NCBI RefSeq assembly: GCF_032854445.1
Contig: NC_088306.1
Span: 27,499,764 to 27,563,763, forward strand
Source of the DNA: Liolophura sinensis
Taxonomy: Eukaryota; Mollusca; Polyplacophora; Chitonida; Chitonidae
DNA length: 64,000 nt
Direction of reading: 5' to 3'
Shown here piece by piece: positions 10,196-18,939 of this stretch (positions are counted from its first letter, which is position 1; each line of letters opens with the position of its first letter). The notes under the pieces are model-generated. The model saw only the letters and a program-made list of their open reading frames with translations. It was not told the origin of the DNA and ran no database searches. The position numbers were made by a program, and so were the translations under genes.

Positions 10196-13100
10196 GAGCG
10201 GGCAGAAGGGGACTGGGCCGTCGAAGACAAATTCGACCCCATCCGTACTGAGAGGAAGAAAGGCCAGGGTGTCGTCGAGGTGACAAGCCAGACGGAGCCT
10301 GGTGTCCTGACCGGGATTGACAGAGTGTTCTATGACAATGCCTACCCAGTCACTGCAGTTGCTTACGGCCTCTACCCCGTCCGGGATCCGGACCCCGCAA
10401 ACTTAGCCCCACTGAGGGATGGTGACTTCAACTGCGTAGCCCAAAGAGTCGTGGAGCACTTCGAAGGCGCACTGAGAGGTCATGGACTGACACAAGAAAG
10501 GCGAAGGAAGATACAGGAATGGGAAGAAAGAGTTCATGAAACCGGTGCCACAGTTGGTGATGTGGCGACCCTAGAAAATATCCTCAAGAGGGCAATCATC
10601 TTACGAGATATCGCCGGAGAGGACATCTACAACAGCGGCATGTACCAATTCGGTGGCAACGGTATCAGGAGAAAAATAGAGCTCATCAGCCACAACGGCC
10701 ACGCCTGGTCCAAAGACCTCCACTTCCCCCAAAGCCGAGAGGTCCACATCTACGAGGGAGATGTCTGGCAGGCAATCCGTGAGGCTACCCAGGATGAGCC
10801 TCTGGCGGTGTGGCTGCTTGGCGGACAAGACAGACAGCTAAGTGTCGATCAGTTTGCTCTCCAGGACGGCCGCACCTACAGGACGCGGGAAGTTCACGAG
10901 CGACTGCAACAGATCTGCCGCGCCCTGGGCTACCCCGAACTCGCCGACCGGGCTTTCGGAGAGAACCATGCGGCTAGCATCATAGCCAAAGAACGCAACG
11001 ACTGGAAACCGACCCCAGCCAGCTTCATCGACGATGTTCAGAAAGCCTGTGTTGAGCATGGCCACGGAGGGCTCTGGAACTCCATGGACTACGACACGAG
11101 AGAGGTTGTGAGCATCGACATGAAGGCCTGTTACCCAGCATCCTTCCAGGGAGAAGGCGAAGCCAAGGCGTATTTCGAACGTTTCGGGCACCCAACCCAC
11201 CGCATGACCCGTGTAGCCATCAATGGTCCTCTCCCAAAAGACATTGGCACCGGCTTTGCAGAGGTCGTCGAGTGGGAGTTCGCGGATAACTGCCATTCAG
11301 TTATCCCCGCCTGGTTTGGGAAGCATTTCGCCGAGAAGGGCTGGGCACCAACACCGCTGCTCGCACACCTTGAACAGTCCGGTCTCTTGAAAACCCTCAA
11401 AATCCGCGAAGCAATCCTTGCCTTTGGGAAACAGACCGACGTCTGGATGCCCGACAACCGAGACCAGGCCTGTGCAGTCATAGGCAAGTTCACGCAGGGT
11501 AGCAAGGCCGATGGCAAAAGAATGACGCGAAGGCTGGTCACCGACCAGGGAGAGCTAGACTTCCTTGTGCGTGACACCCGACAAAATGGTACGCTTGTGG
11601 GTGCCCCTCAAAGGTGCCCTCTTGGCCACATCCTCGCGTACTACGACAGCTCACAGCCTCAGTACGCCCATCTGCGGGCTTCCATGCTGGCCTACGCCCA
11701 CATCAACCTCATCACCATGCTTTCAAGATTTAGCCCCGGGGAGGCTGTCCGAGTGGCCACCGACAGCATCTATATCCAGAAGGCGGCGCTGCATAAACTG
11801 AACGACGTTGATGCGTACGTGGCGGAAAGGCTCTGTGATTGTGGAAATGAAAATTGTTATGCATGCCTGCCAGGAGAGCCGTGCTTTCCCGTGGTTGCCC
11901 CGGCCCAGTGGCGCGATAAGGGTGAACAGATGTACATGCCGCAGGAACACGCAGCTTATCTACCTAAACCAGAGTACTTGCGGCGCACATGCCAAACACC
12001 CGACTCCACCGCACCTCGCTACACCGACCCGCTAACCCGCCACCAGTTGAGTTACCTTAATGGTGGTGGTGGCAGTGGAAAAACGACACGCGCTATCGAG
12101 CTCTTCCGTCGCAGAGACCCCCTTGTCTTCACGCCGACTCACCGGTTGGCCAAGGAGATGCGAGCCAGAGGGGTCAAAGCCCAGACTTATCACAGCTTCT
12201 TCCGCTGGAGTGGACAGACTGACTGGACCCCAGAAAGGATGGGCCAGAAATACGTCCCCCGCGTTATCATCTGGGACGAGGTGTGCACTGTGCCACAATC
12301 TTTTCTGGAGACGTTCCTGAACTGGCTCGAAAATAGGAGTGTGCAAGTTATCTGTTGCGGCGATCAAGGCCAACCGCCACCGATTGCAGGTGAAATGCCA
12401 CATAACTGGTTGGTACAGACAGCAGACTACTATGAAGAGGTCAAACACGATCACCGAGCCAAAGACGAGGCGTTGAAGGCCCTCAAGCGAGCAATTCGTC
12501 TACAGTCGGATCGGAAGCAGTGCGAGGAGATGCGAAAAGCTCTACCCGGATGCCTCGGATGGGAGAGATTTATTGAAGCCTGGAAGCCAAGCGATGTTAT
12601 CTTGACCTCGAGGCAGAAGGTACGTGACCGAACGCAGGAGCTCCTATTCCAACGACACCAGGATCGCTGGAAGGACACTCCGGTGCCCCTGCTGTACCAC
12701 CCCAAGGACAGCCGGAAGCAAAACATAGAGGTCACCATCCCAGGTACAGAAATCAGAGAAAAGCTGGTTCTCAACGATGTGGTGGACGTCACCATAGAGG
12801 CAGCAGGGAGGGCCATACAGACCGAAGATTGGCGCCTCAGATATGCATTGACCGTCCACTCGTCCCAGGGTCTCACGATCCACGCTCCAAAGAAGGTCTG
12901 GATCGTTGATGACAACCTCCAGTGGTCCAACCTGGCTTACCTCGCCATCTCACGGGTAGAATATCTCAGCCAGCTCGATAGGGTAGCAAGTCCCCCAGAG
13001 GAGGGTTCGTTGGGTGATGCGCCGGCGCCGGCGAAAAAAGAGGACAGCGGAGTCCCTGCCCCCACCGAGCAGCAGACCCGGCAATCCATTCAGAGGAAGC

Positions 13101-13366
13101 GAGTGGCCTACAAGCGTCAGGATCAAGCTAGAGGGCTAGATGGATTCAACCTGAAGGTCGACCACGTCCTCGCGCTCAAAGAGGCTCAGGGCAATCTCTA
13201 CGCAGCTTGCGACATCAAGCTCCTGTGGGCCTACCAGCCCGAAGACACGCAGCAATTCTCCGTTGACCGGCTAGATAACAGCAGAGGCCACACCCGTGAC
13301 AACGTCCGCCTCACCTGCCTTGAGTGTAACCGGAAGAGAGGCGCAGCAGCGTTAACGCCGTTGTAG
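10196..13366 (+). CDS. Viral family-B-type DNA polymerase / SF1 helicase / HNH nuclease fusion
   Basis: 1056 codons after the in-frame TGA at 10193; no ATG until about 145 codons in. Counting from a GTG at 10280: motif A SIDMKACYP at residues 278-286; a motif B-like KFTQGSKADG near 404; motif C RVATDS near 491-496, where the first Asp of the usual DTDS is Ala but the metal-binding second Asp remains. Walker A GGGGSGKT is at 595-602, Walker B VIIWDE at 662-667 and helicase motif III CCGDQGQPPPI near 691; VHSSQG further on is typical of SF1 helicases. The C-terminus has an HNH-like motif (SVDRLDNSRGHT, NVRL, CLECN) near 993-1018. I see no clear 3'-5' exonuclease motifs. It should replicate the element's DNA. 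The tail overlaps the integrase gene by 15 bp, tail to tail. Confidence 0.85.
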   Translation, partial: ERAEGDWAVEDKFDPIRTERKKGQGVVEVTSQTEPGVLTGIDRVFYDNAYPVTAVAYGLYPVRDPDPANLAPLRDGDFNCVAQRVVEHFEGALRGHGLTQERRRKIQEWEERVHETGATVGDVATLENILKRAIILRDIAGEDIYNSGMYQFGGNGIRRKIELISHNGHAWSKDLHFPQSREVHIYEGDVWQAIREATQDEPLAVWLLGGQDRQLSVDQFALQDGRTYRTREVHERLQQICRALGYPELADRAFGENHAASIIAKERNDWKPTPASFIDDVQKACVEHGHGGLWNSMDYDTREVVSIDMKACYPASFQGEGEAKAYFERFGHPTHRMTRVAINGPLPKDIGTGFAEVVEWEFADNCHSVIPAWFGKHFAEKGWAPTPLLAHLEQSGLLKTLKIREAILAFGKQTDVWMPDNRDQACAVIGKFTQGSKADGKRMTRRLVTDQGELDFLVRDTRQNGTLVGAPQRCPLGHILAYYDSSQPQYAHLRASMLAYAHINLITMLSRFSPGEAVRVATDSIYIQKAALHKLNDVDAYVAERLCDCGNENCYACLPGEPCFPVVAPAQWRDKGEQMYMPQEHAAYLPKPEYLRRTCQTPDSTAPRYTDPLTRHQLSYLNGGGGSGKTTRAIELFRRRDPLVFTPTHRLAKEMRARGVKAQTYHSFFRWSGQTDWTPERMGQKYVPRVIIWDEVCTVPQSFLETFLNWLENRSVQVICCGDQGQPPPIAGEMPHNWLVQTADYYEEVKHDHRAKDEALKALKRAIRLQSDRKQCEEMRKALPGCLGWERFIEAWKPSDVILTSRQKVRDRTQELLFQRHQDRWKDTPVPLLYHPKDSRKQNIEVTIPGTEIREKLVLNDVVDVTIEAAGRAIQTEDWRLRYALTVHSSQGLTIHAPKKVWIVDDNLQWSNLAYLAISRVEYLSQLDRVASPPEEGSLGDAPAPAKKEDSGVPAPTEQQTRQSIQRKRVAYKRQDQARGLDGFNLKVDHVLALKEAQGNLYAACDIKLLWAYQPEDTQQFSVDRLDNSRGHTRDNVRLTCLECNRKRGAAALTPL

Positions 13367-14357
13367 GACCCCATCAGGGGGAAGCTCAGTATCAGGAGGT
13401 ACTATAAGCAATTCTTCACGGACGAAGCCCCGTTGCGGACCATCCGACGTATCGTCTAGATAATATAGCACGGGCTCATTGGGCTTTGTGACAGAGCGCC
13501 CCAGCCGGTACACCTCAAGTGACCATACAGGGTCTGTCGCGCGACGGCGGCCGCCTTCCAGTTCGCCTGGCTGGTAGAGGTAGCGAACGCCCACACCTGA
13601 CGGGATTTTGCGCTCATCTAGTCCTGTGGGGCGACCTGGAACCACCGAAGAGGGCTTTTGTGTTACAACCTTTACCTTGATGGCGTCTTTCGGCTTTTTA
13701 CCAGTTAGTCTTGTTGTCTCGTTATTCAGAGCAGCAACAACAGAGGGCAGCCTTGCCACCCATTCAGTGGACTGGTGTCCGGGAGGAAGGCGCAGCTCCT
13801 GAGCATACTGATGCCCAAAGAGCCGCTCAGCCAGAGTGCGGTTGAAACGCTCTACAATGCCTTGATCCCTGTGCACATCCACCCGCCCACGTCTAACCGA
13901 CACACCGTGTTTGGCCAGCAACTGGCTTACAGCACCCATGAATTCACGCCCCGGGTCGACTTGAAACAGCTTTGGCCATGTAAGAGGGCCGCGCTTGTAA
14001 ATACGGGTCAAAGCATCCGCGACCTCTTTTGAATCTTTCGTAGCGAGAGCTTCAGCCTCCTTGTAGCGCGAAGCGACGTCAACCACTGTCAGCGCGTACT
14101 TGTACAGCTTACGACCTCTCCCCGGTCGGTCGTGCGGCAGAAACAGAAGATCGGCCTGATGAACTTCATTCGGTGTTTCGACGCCGAACAGAGGTCTCGG
14201 TATTTGCTCCGGGCGGGGGAAGCCAGATAGCTTGCTTCTTTAGCCATGGACGAGCCGTATCTTCTGACACTTTGGCAGCAGCGGCTAGCTTGGGGATCGC
14301 CGCCAGTCCCTTCCAGTAGCCCCTAGGGGAGTAATAGATATCCGCCAACTTGGACAT
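13352..14357 (-). pseudogene. Retroviral-type DDE integrase, frameshifted
   Basis: Integrates the element's DNA; same group as the Polinton/Maverick integrases. The N-terminal part starts at ATG 14357 (MSKLADIYYSPRGYWKG) and ends at a TGA at 14166. The catalytic core lies in another frame, entered somewhere around 14190-14225 and open to TAA at 13352. In the core the first Asp is in HQADL (about 14146), the second in VDPGREF, and the Glu in GIVERFNRTL 35 residues after it. A C-terminal SH3-like region (VWSLEVYRLGR, VLYYLDD) follows. The one frame change separates the N-terminal domain from the core, so no full-length integrase can be made from this copy. Confidence 0.85.
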
Positions 14358-14497
14358 GATGGTATCATGCCCGTACAGACCCAAGGCTCTAATATCTGGT
14401 ACCCAGATAGGCAAATTCCTATTTTAAGACACGGAAACATGTATGTATCCCCCAAAGCCAAGCAAAGCAAACGTAAGCATAGCATAGCAGCAGCAAG

Positions 14498-14797
14498 ATG
14501 GCAGAGTGGCCGAGTGATAAAGACTTCGCCGAGAATTCGAGAAGCGAGATGACGAAGTGGCGCGAACTCCCGGACGGCGTATATAAGATAGCCAGAGTTA
14601 AGCCGATGAGCACACGCTTCGGTGAAACTTCGGTTCTGGAACTGCATAATATCCGCGGAGACAAATACAAAGCCTTTGCGCCACAGCGGCTACACGTTGA
14701 GTTAAAAGACGCCCCGGCAAATTTCGTTCGGAAGAACGGCTTCCGAGAATGTGCGTCAGACCCCAAAAAATCGTACCATAGCTTCGATTTGATGTGA
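14498..14797 (+). CDS. Small conserved viral protein, unknown function
   Basis: 99 residues, starting MAEWPSDKDF. The core (LPDGVYKIARV, then ETSVLELHN and KYKAFAPQRL) alternates short beta-strand-like stretches, as in small OB-fold or nucleic-acid-binding proteins; that is inference only. It is read divergently from the integrase, with 140 bp between their starts. A strong hairpin (14828-14842) follows 31 bp after the stop. Confidence 0.7.
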   Translation: MAEWPSDKDFAENSRSEMTKWRELPDGVYKIARVKPMSTRFGETSVLELHNIRGDKYKAFAPQRLHVELKDAPANFVRKNGFRECASDPKKSYHSFDLM

Positions 14798-14827
14798 GAG
14801 CATCAAAAATATTTTTTGTCCATCTGG

Positions 14828-14842
14828 GTGCCCGAAGGGCAC
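14828..14842. terminator. Hairpin after the 99-residue viral gene
   Basis: GTGCCC-GAA-GGGCAC, a perfect 6-bp stem with a 3-base loop, 31 bp past the stop at 14797. Same CCGAAGG core as the other hairpins in the element. Confidence 0.6.
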
Positions 14843-14890
14843 ATTTGTACCCACCTCACTACTAAGGTTGTGTCGGCATTGAGCCCCAAA

Positions 14891-14902
14891 CGCCTTTCGG
14901 CG
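14891..14902. terminator. Hairpin after the 149-residue viral gene
   Basis: CGCC-TTTC-GGCG, 4-bp stem, 21 bp past the stop (14924) of the minus-strand gene. Weaker than the others. Confidence 0.45.
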
Positions 14903-14923
14903 ATGAAACACGGTCATTTCGGA

Positions 14924-15373
14924 TTACTTGGTGAGTCTTGCTATGGAATAGCTAACGCCGCCAACCACACACATTCCTAGGACGACAAAGGTCATTTCGC
15001 GATTTTTTTTAACCTCGGATGGTACGTAGAAATCGGAGAGCTTTGGCTCTGGGCCCAGCAGGGCATCGCGAGCATCGCGTGTAAATGTTTTGCCCGTGAC
15101 TCGGGCATATTCGCGTATGGCGGTCTCAACGTCCCTGAACGTTTGGACGGCGTGGCCCTGGCGGCGAAGTTCATCGTTGATCCAGTCCAAGCGCTCAGTT
15201 CGTTTTCTGGCCCATTTTGCCTGAGCGGCTTGGAGCTGTTCTACCGCGTGATCATGTCGTCTCCGCTCTTCGTCAACACCGGAGCTCCGTAGCAACGAAA
15301 AGACATAGTTGCTCCCGCTGAAGGCCAGAGCGTTTACGAGAGCGCCGCCCATCATCATGGCGATGGAAGCCAT
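14924..15373 (-). CDS. Viral membrane/coiled protein, 149 residues
   Basis: N-terminal hydrophobic segment (MASIAMMMGGALVNALAF), a long charged helix with heptad character (VEQLQAAQAKWARKRTERLD), and a C-terminal hydrophobic segment (FVVLGMCVVGGVSYSIA). It begins on the last base of the preceding gene's stop region (15373), so the two are tightly packed and probably co-transcribed. A hairpin at 14891-14902 lies just past its stop. Function unknown; a virion membrane or scaffold role is a guess. Confidence 0.75.
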   Translation of the reverse strand: MASIAMMMGGALVNALAFSGSNYVFSLLRSSGVDEERRRHDHAVEQLQAAQAKWARKRTERLDWINDELRRQGHAVQTFRDVETAIREYARVTGKTFTRDARDALLGPEPKLSDFYVPSEVKKNREMTFVVLGMCVVGGVSYSIARLTK

Positions 15374-15612
15374 TACGTGATAATATTAGGGGGGAGTATC
15401 CCCTGTTTAATTAACATGTCCTTGGAAACGAGGGCTAAAGCGATATCGACGGTCACCATGCCCAGGTCACGAGCGGTGGTGTCCAGCTTTGGGATCGGTG
15501 CTGTCAAGGCCATTTTTCCCAGGCGAGCATACCCAGCGGCCAGGAAGGTGACTACAGCTGCGTGGTAGGCCGCGTTGGCCAGCATTTTTCCATCAGTGAT
15601 GGGGGAAGACAT
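15373..15612 (-). CDS. Small viral hydrophobic protein, 79 residues
   Basis: Starts MSSPITDGKML. It has two hydrophobic stretches (AAYHAAVVTFLAAGYA and GMVTVDIALALV), fitting a two-pass membrane protein. It sits 4 bp after the stop of the preceding gene (15617) and abuts the next one. Function not recognised. Confidence 0.7.
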   Translation of the reverse strand: MSSPITDGKMLANAAYHAAVVTFLAAGYARLGKMALTAPIPKLDTTARDLGMVTVDIALALVSKDMLIKQGILPPNIIT

Positions 15613-15616
15613 ATTT

Positions 15617-16123
15617 CTACAGCATATAGTTAGGGTGGCGCTCCTTCAAATGGAAATTTGGTGGCTCCGAGATTCTGGCTTCGCATGCTGCTGACACTTC
15701 GTGTCGCGTGCTATTGCTGTTCCTGTTCCGAAGGAACCGGGACAGGACCAGGACACCCACCCCAACGACTAACAGCGCCAAGGGGGCCCAGCTGAGCATT
15801 TCCGAGGTTTTGGGCTTTTCAGTCCGCTCCGGCTTTTCCGAGGTTTTGGACTTTTCAGCCCGCTTCGGCTCTTCGGGTGTCGATTCTACGGAATGCGGAA
15901 GCAAAGCAGCTTTAGCTCTGCGAAGTTCCTCTAAGACTTTTTCCGACTTCGCCTTTCTCGCTGCTGCGCTAGCTAGCCCCGCAGCGACTCTTTTGGGATC
16001 CTTCACGCGTTCCGTAGAAGGGGCTGTCACGCTTTGCGGCGCTTGTCCCGTAGAAGGGGCTGCCACGCTTTGGGGCGCTTCTCCCGTAGAAGGGCTCGTC
16101 TCCAGCTCGCTCGTTGGATCCAT
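15617..16123 (-). CDS. Viral Lys/Ala-rich protein with one membrane segment
   Basis: 168 residues. The N-terminal half has two near-repeats of APSTGQAPQSV, then a basic helix (KDPKRVAAGLASAAARKAK, then KVLEELRRAK) and a KTSEKPER/TEKPKTSE repeat. One membrane segment (APLALLVVGVGVLVLS) and a short tail ending NYML follow. The start, MDPTSELETS, is also present as a degenerate duplicate inside the end of the upstream gene near 16290-16322. Function unknown. Confidence 0.7.
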   Translation of the reverse strand: MDPTSELETSPSTGEAPQSVAAPSTGQAPQSVTAPSTERVKDPKRVAAGLASAAARKAKSEKVLEELRRAKAALLPHSVESTPEEPKRAEKSKTSEKPERTEKPKTSEMLSWAPLALLVVGVGVLVLSRFLRNRNSNSTRHEVSAACEARISEPPNFHLKERHPNYML

Positions 16124-16172
16124 CTCTATACGTGAAAAAACCGCCTGTTCAAATGCTCAGCGCCATGGTTAA

Positions 16173-16245
16173 CACTGCTTAACTATTGCTTAGCTATTCT
16201 TAGCTATTGCTTAACTATTGCTTAGCTATTGCTTAGCTATTGGCT
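16173..16245. repeat. 12-bp tandem repeat upstream of the 168-residue gene
   Basis: About six units of TTGCTTAGCTAT and variants between the stop at 16263 and the start at 16123. It may hold promoter elements or be simple slippage. Confidence 0.8.
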
Positions 16246-16262
16246 TTGCTGTCGTGCCGTCG

Positions 16263-16871
16263 TCAGCAGCAGGGCTCGTCTCCCACTCGCTCGTCTCCCG
16301 CTCGCTCGTTGGATTCATCCTGATAAGATGGATTTCGAGGGCACTTGTGTCCAAACAAACAATATTTTGCGGTGGTCAGCGCCATGGTTAGCGGGGCTAA
16401 GTACATACCGAAACGGTGGTACAAATCGCAAGACGCTCTTAATAGAGCGTGGTCAACAAACGGGTCAGCCTCGAGGTCTGCTACAAGCTTTGGTTGATTC
16501 TCGGGTGGGATAGGTAGAACCGTGCTGGCCACCACTGAATAGAATCGCAGTGCGGCTTTTCCGAGCGTCTGCGTCATCTGAGCACCCAGTCGAGCCTCGT
16601 AGCGAGAGTACAGCTTTTCGATGTCTTCGTCGCTCATGGCGTCGATGCCTTCAGCCGTAACGTTCTTCCCCAAATACCGCTCGGCCTGCCCACCAGACGC
16701 AAGTGCGGCCAATCTGTCTCTATGCTGTGTCGCACTGTTTGGCGCATCACCGGGCGGCACATGGCCACCGGGCGGCACATGGCTGTCACGTTCCTTCGGA
16801 ACAGTAGGGGGCTCGGCATCGCCTAGCAGCTCGTCAATCAGGTCGTCACATTCCATCCTTACTCTGTTCAT
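16263..16871 (-). CDS. Conserved viral protein, ~202 residues, unknown function
   Basis: Start chosen at ATG 16871 (MNRVRMECDDLIDELLG); 16856 is possible too. A proline/glycine linker precedes a helical domain (MSDEDIEKLYSRYEARLGAQ, then LRFYSVVASTVLPIPPENQP, DLYHRFGMYLAPLTMALTT). It is encoded between the packaging ATPase and the small membrane proteins, so a structural or assembly role is possible. The last ~18 codons are low-complexity (ERAGDERVGDEPCC) and come from a duplicated piece of the next gene's start, so the original end was probably different. Confidence 0.7.
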   Translation of the reverse strand: MNRVRMECDDLIDELLGDAEPPTVPKERDSHVPPGGHVPPGDAPNSATQHRDRLAALASGGQAERYLGKNVTAEGIDAMSDEDIEKLYSRYEARLGAQMTQTLGKAALRFYSVVASTVLPIPPENQPKLVADLEADPFVDHALLRASCDLYHRFGMYLAPLTMALTTAKYCLFGHKCPRNPSYQDESNERAGDERVGDEPCC

Positions 16872-16955
16872 TCGAACTATCGCATGCGTACACAGTCTCC
16901 TTTGTCTAATATAGTCGCGCAATCAGTATCGCGGCATGCACAAGTGCTTCAGTCA

Positions 16956-16972
16956 TTGTTCCTTCGGAACAA
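16956..16972. terminator. Three-prime hairpin after packaging ATPase
   Basis: TTGTTCC-TTC-GGAACAA, a perfect 7-bp stem with a 3-base loop, 7 bp past the ATPase stop (16980). Confidence 0.6.
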
Positions 16973-16979
16973 GTACTGA

Positions 16980-17621
16980 TTACTCAACAGCTGTTTGGCT
17001 TAACACCTGATAAGCAACTGGCTGATCCGTCTTCAGCAGGAGCTTAGAATGCTTCTTCTCTGCGAGCAGCCGTCGAACCGCTGCCCTTTCTTCCGGGGTC
17101 GGGATGACGTCATTCTCTCGGAGGCACTCTCCAAACGAGTCCCGGTCCTTGCAGTGGAAGAGAGCCACCCAACGCGTCTGCTCGCGTAGGTCTTTGAGGA
17201 CGGAGTTGTACTTTTGAGTAAGGACCCAGGCGCTTTGGCTCGCATGACGGCCCGAGAAGGCCAGCTCTGAAAGCATGTCTTTTTTCTTCGTCATCGCCTT
17301 CGTCGCGCTGCAGTCGTCAACGATGTACAAAGTAGGCTCTCCCTCGAAAAGATGGTGGAGCGCCCGAAGGTAGTCGTGGAGCCGCTTGCCCGGGTCTAAA
17401 CAGTAGACCTCTGGATCAGACCGTATCCACGGCCGCAGCTGGTAGGCCTTGTTATACCGAAGAGTGGGGCATAGGATCACAATATGTTGGAAGGCACCGC
17501 GGAAAGGACCCTCCAACAGGTCTAGAACGAAGACGGTTTTTCCGCACCCCGTCTGCCCACAGATGATCGCGCTGTGGGCCTCCTTGGGGAAATCAACACA
17601 GGGCGCTGACGAACCGGCCAT
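16980..17621 (-). CDS. A32-like genome packaging ATPase
   Basis: 213 residues. Walker A GQTGCGKT is at residues 22-29; Walker B TLYIVDDC at 97-104 with Asp102-Asp103; then SGRHASQSAWVLTQKY, a likely sensor region containing the Gln of the HerA/FtsK-type families. Members pump viral DNA into preformed capsids. The length is typical for Polinton-like viruses. The start overlaps the end of the capsid candidate by 29 bp, which suggests a shared transcript. No lesion is seen. Confidence 0.88.
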   Translation of the reverse strand: MAGSSAPCVDFPKEAHSAIICGQTGCGKTVFVLDLLEGPFRGAFQHIVILCPTLRYNKAYQLRPWIRSDPEVYCLDPGKRLHDYLRALHHLFEGEPTLYIVDDCSATKAMTKKKDMLSELAFSGRHASQSAWVLTQKYNSVLKDLREQTRWVALFHCKDRDSFGECLRENDVIPTPEERAAVRRLLAEKKHSKLLLKTDQPVAYQVLSQTAVE

Positions 17622-18889
17622 TCTCGAGGTGTAGCTGAGCGTCCATAATCACATACAGATACACGTTCAATACTCCATCCTCCTCTGCCTCTTTCGTAAT
17701 CTGCAATGTGATTCCCTCGCTGGTGTTAACCACGCGTCGCCCACTACCATGCAGCTGGTCGTCGTCACTCGTCCGAAGGTCAAGCCAGAAAGCGTACTTC
17801 GACCTCAGGAACTCCTCCAAGGACACATCCGCCAGACCCAAGTCTTTTACGACCCTAGCCACCTCCGGGTCCCGCTTCCTAATGGGTGAGCTGGCGAAGA
17901 ATTTCCTGGCTTCTTCCCACTGTTGGTATGCCCGCATTCCCTGGCTGTATAGCTGATTGGGGACACCCTCAACGGTAACCTCCACTTTGGTGATCTTCGG
18001 GTTGTAGAAGGATTCAGACCTACGCTTCCACAATGCCCCCGCTGAAGACGTCTCGAACAGCATCAGGATTCCCTTCATCGACCTCGCGGGCACGTTAAGG
18101 TTAATGTTCCACAGCGTGTCGGATTTGTTCTTCGCCAATTTTCGGTGGCGAAGGACGCGATCATAGAAGATTGTGACGTTATGGATGAACTGGCCGCGGA
18201 TCTGCCTAGCCAGCTCCTGTTCGGTTATCTTGTCGAACTCCAGACTGATATTGTCGATGGTGTAAGCGGCGGCGGCATCACCCGATGCCTTCACGACCCG
18301 GCCGTAATCGTTGAAGGTTAGTTCGTACTCGAGTCGGTCGGAGAGTGCGCTCTGATAGAACGGCATGTGGCTCTCCAAAATCTCGAAATCTAGTGGGATG
18401 CAGAACCGGTTGCCCATGGCACGAGCGATCGCATTGTCTCCCGCATTATCATTCGCGTCATCCGCCCCGACGCGATGTTTGAGCATGTTGTCGCTGCCGA
18501 TGCCTTGGTAGGCCGCATTCTGCCGCTCGTTCCTGGTCAGCCATAGATCGCCGTAGCAATGAAATACATCGGAGTCATCGATGGACATCACTTCATTTCC
18601 GCTGGCTTTGATCGTGGTCTTCTTTACGATGGCGCGCCCGAGGTTGCCGACCACGGTGGCATTCGCGTCCGTCGAGTTGAGCACAATCGTGAAGGCTAGG
18701 CGAACGGTGCCGGGAACAATCACGTCATGCTCGCCGAGGTTGGGGAAGCGGACCAATAGTTGCTGATTCGCGTCGATTGTGCTCGGATTTGAATGTGACG
18801 ACCACGGACTGCCGCACACCCTTCGCCGCTAACGGCTCTCGGAGTCTTCTGAAGGGGTTGAGTCTGCCGCCGTATGCGTTCGAATTCAT
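17593..18889 (-). pseudogene. Major capsid protein candidate, frameshifted near its N-terminus
   Basis: About 430 codons. The natural start appears to be ATG 18889 (MNSNAYGGRLNPF). After about 35-38 codons the frame changes between 18775 and 18800, and the rest (NPSTIDANQQLLV onward) is open to the stop at 17593. The protein is rich in short beta-strand patterns (LEYELTFNDYGRV, VWNINLNVPARSMKG-like segment, KVEVTVEGVPNQL), of the right length for a double jelly-roll capsid protein, and directly precedes the packaging ATPase, as is usual. Capsid identity rests on this context and pattern, not on a structure. A short-repeat deletion would explain the lesion. It is divergent from the gene at 18940, with 50 bp between the starts. 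Confidence 0.65.
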
Positions 18890-18939
18890 TGGTATTGGTG
18901 TTATGTTAAAGACATAGAAACGAGTGTTTAATTCGGGCG

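Larger units (their letters stand above)
1..11475. repeat. Direct repeat, copy A of ~52.46-kb duplication
   Basis: The first 11.5 kb recurs in the same orientation at 52462-64000. The offset is 52461 at the left end, 52465 after the AT microsatellite and 52525 after the left terminal repeat of the viral element, because copy B has longer AT runs and one extra 60-bp unit. Only scattered substitutions separate the copies (for example 8148-8153, 9834 and 11110 against their partners). Position 1 and position 64000 both lie inside the repeat, so neither junction is visible. It is either a recent tandem duplication or two haplotypes placed in series by the assembler. Confidence 0.97.

Noticed and set aside
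11131..11577. Minus-strand frames inside the polymerase gene
   Set aside because: Shadow frames of a GC-rich gene with clear domains on the plus strand.
16173..16245. CRISPR-like array in the element
   Set aside because: Contiguous 12-bp tandem repeats without unique spacers.
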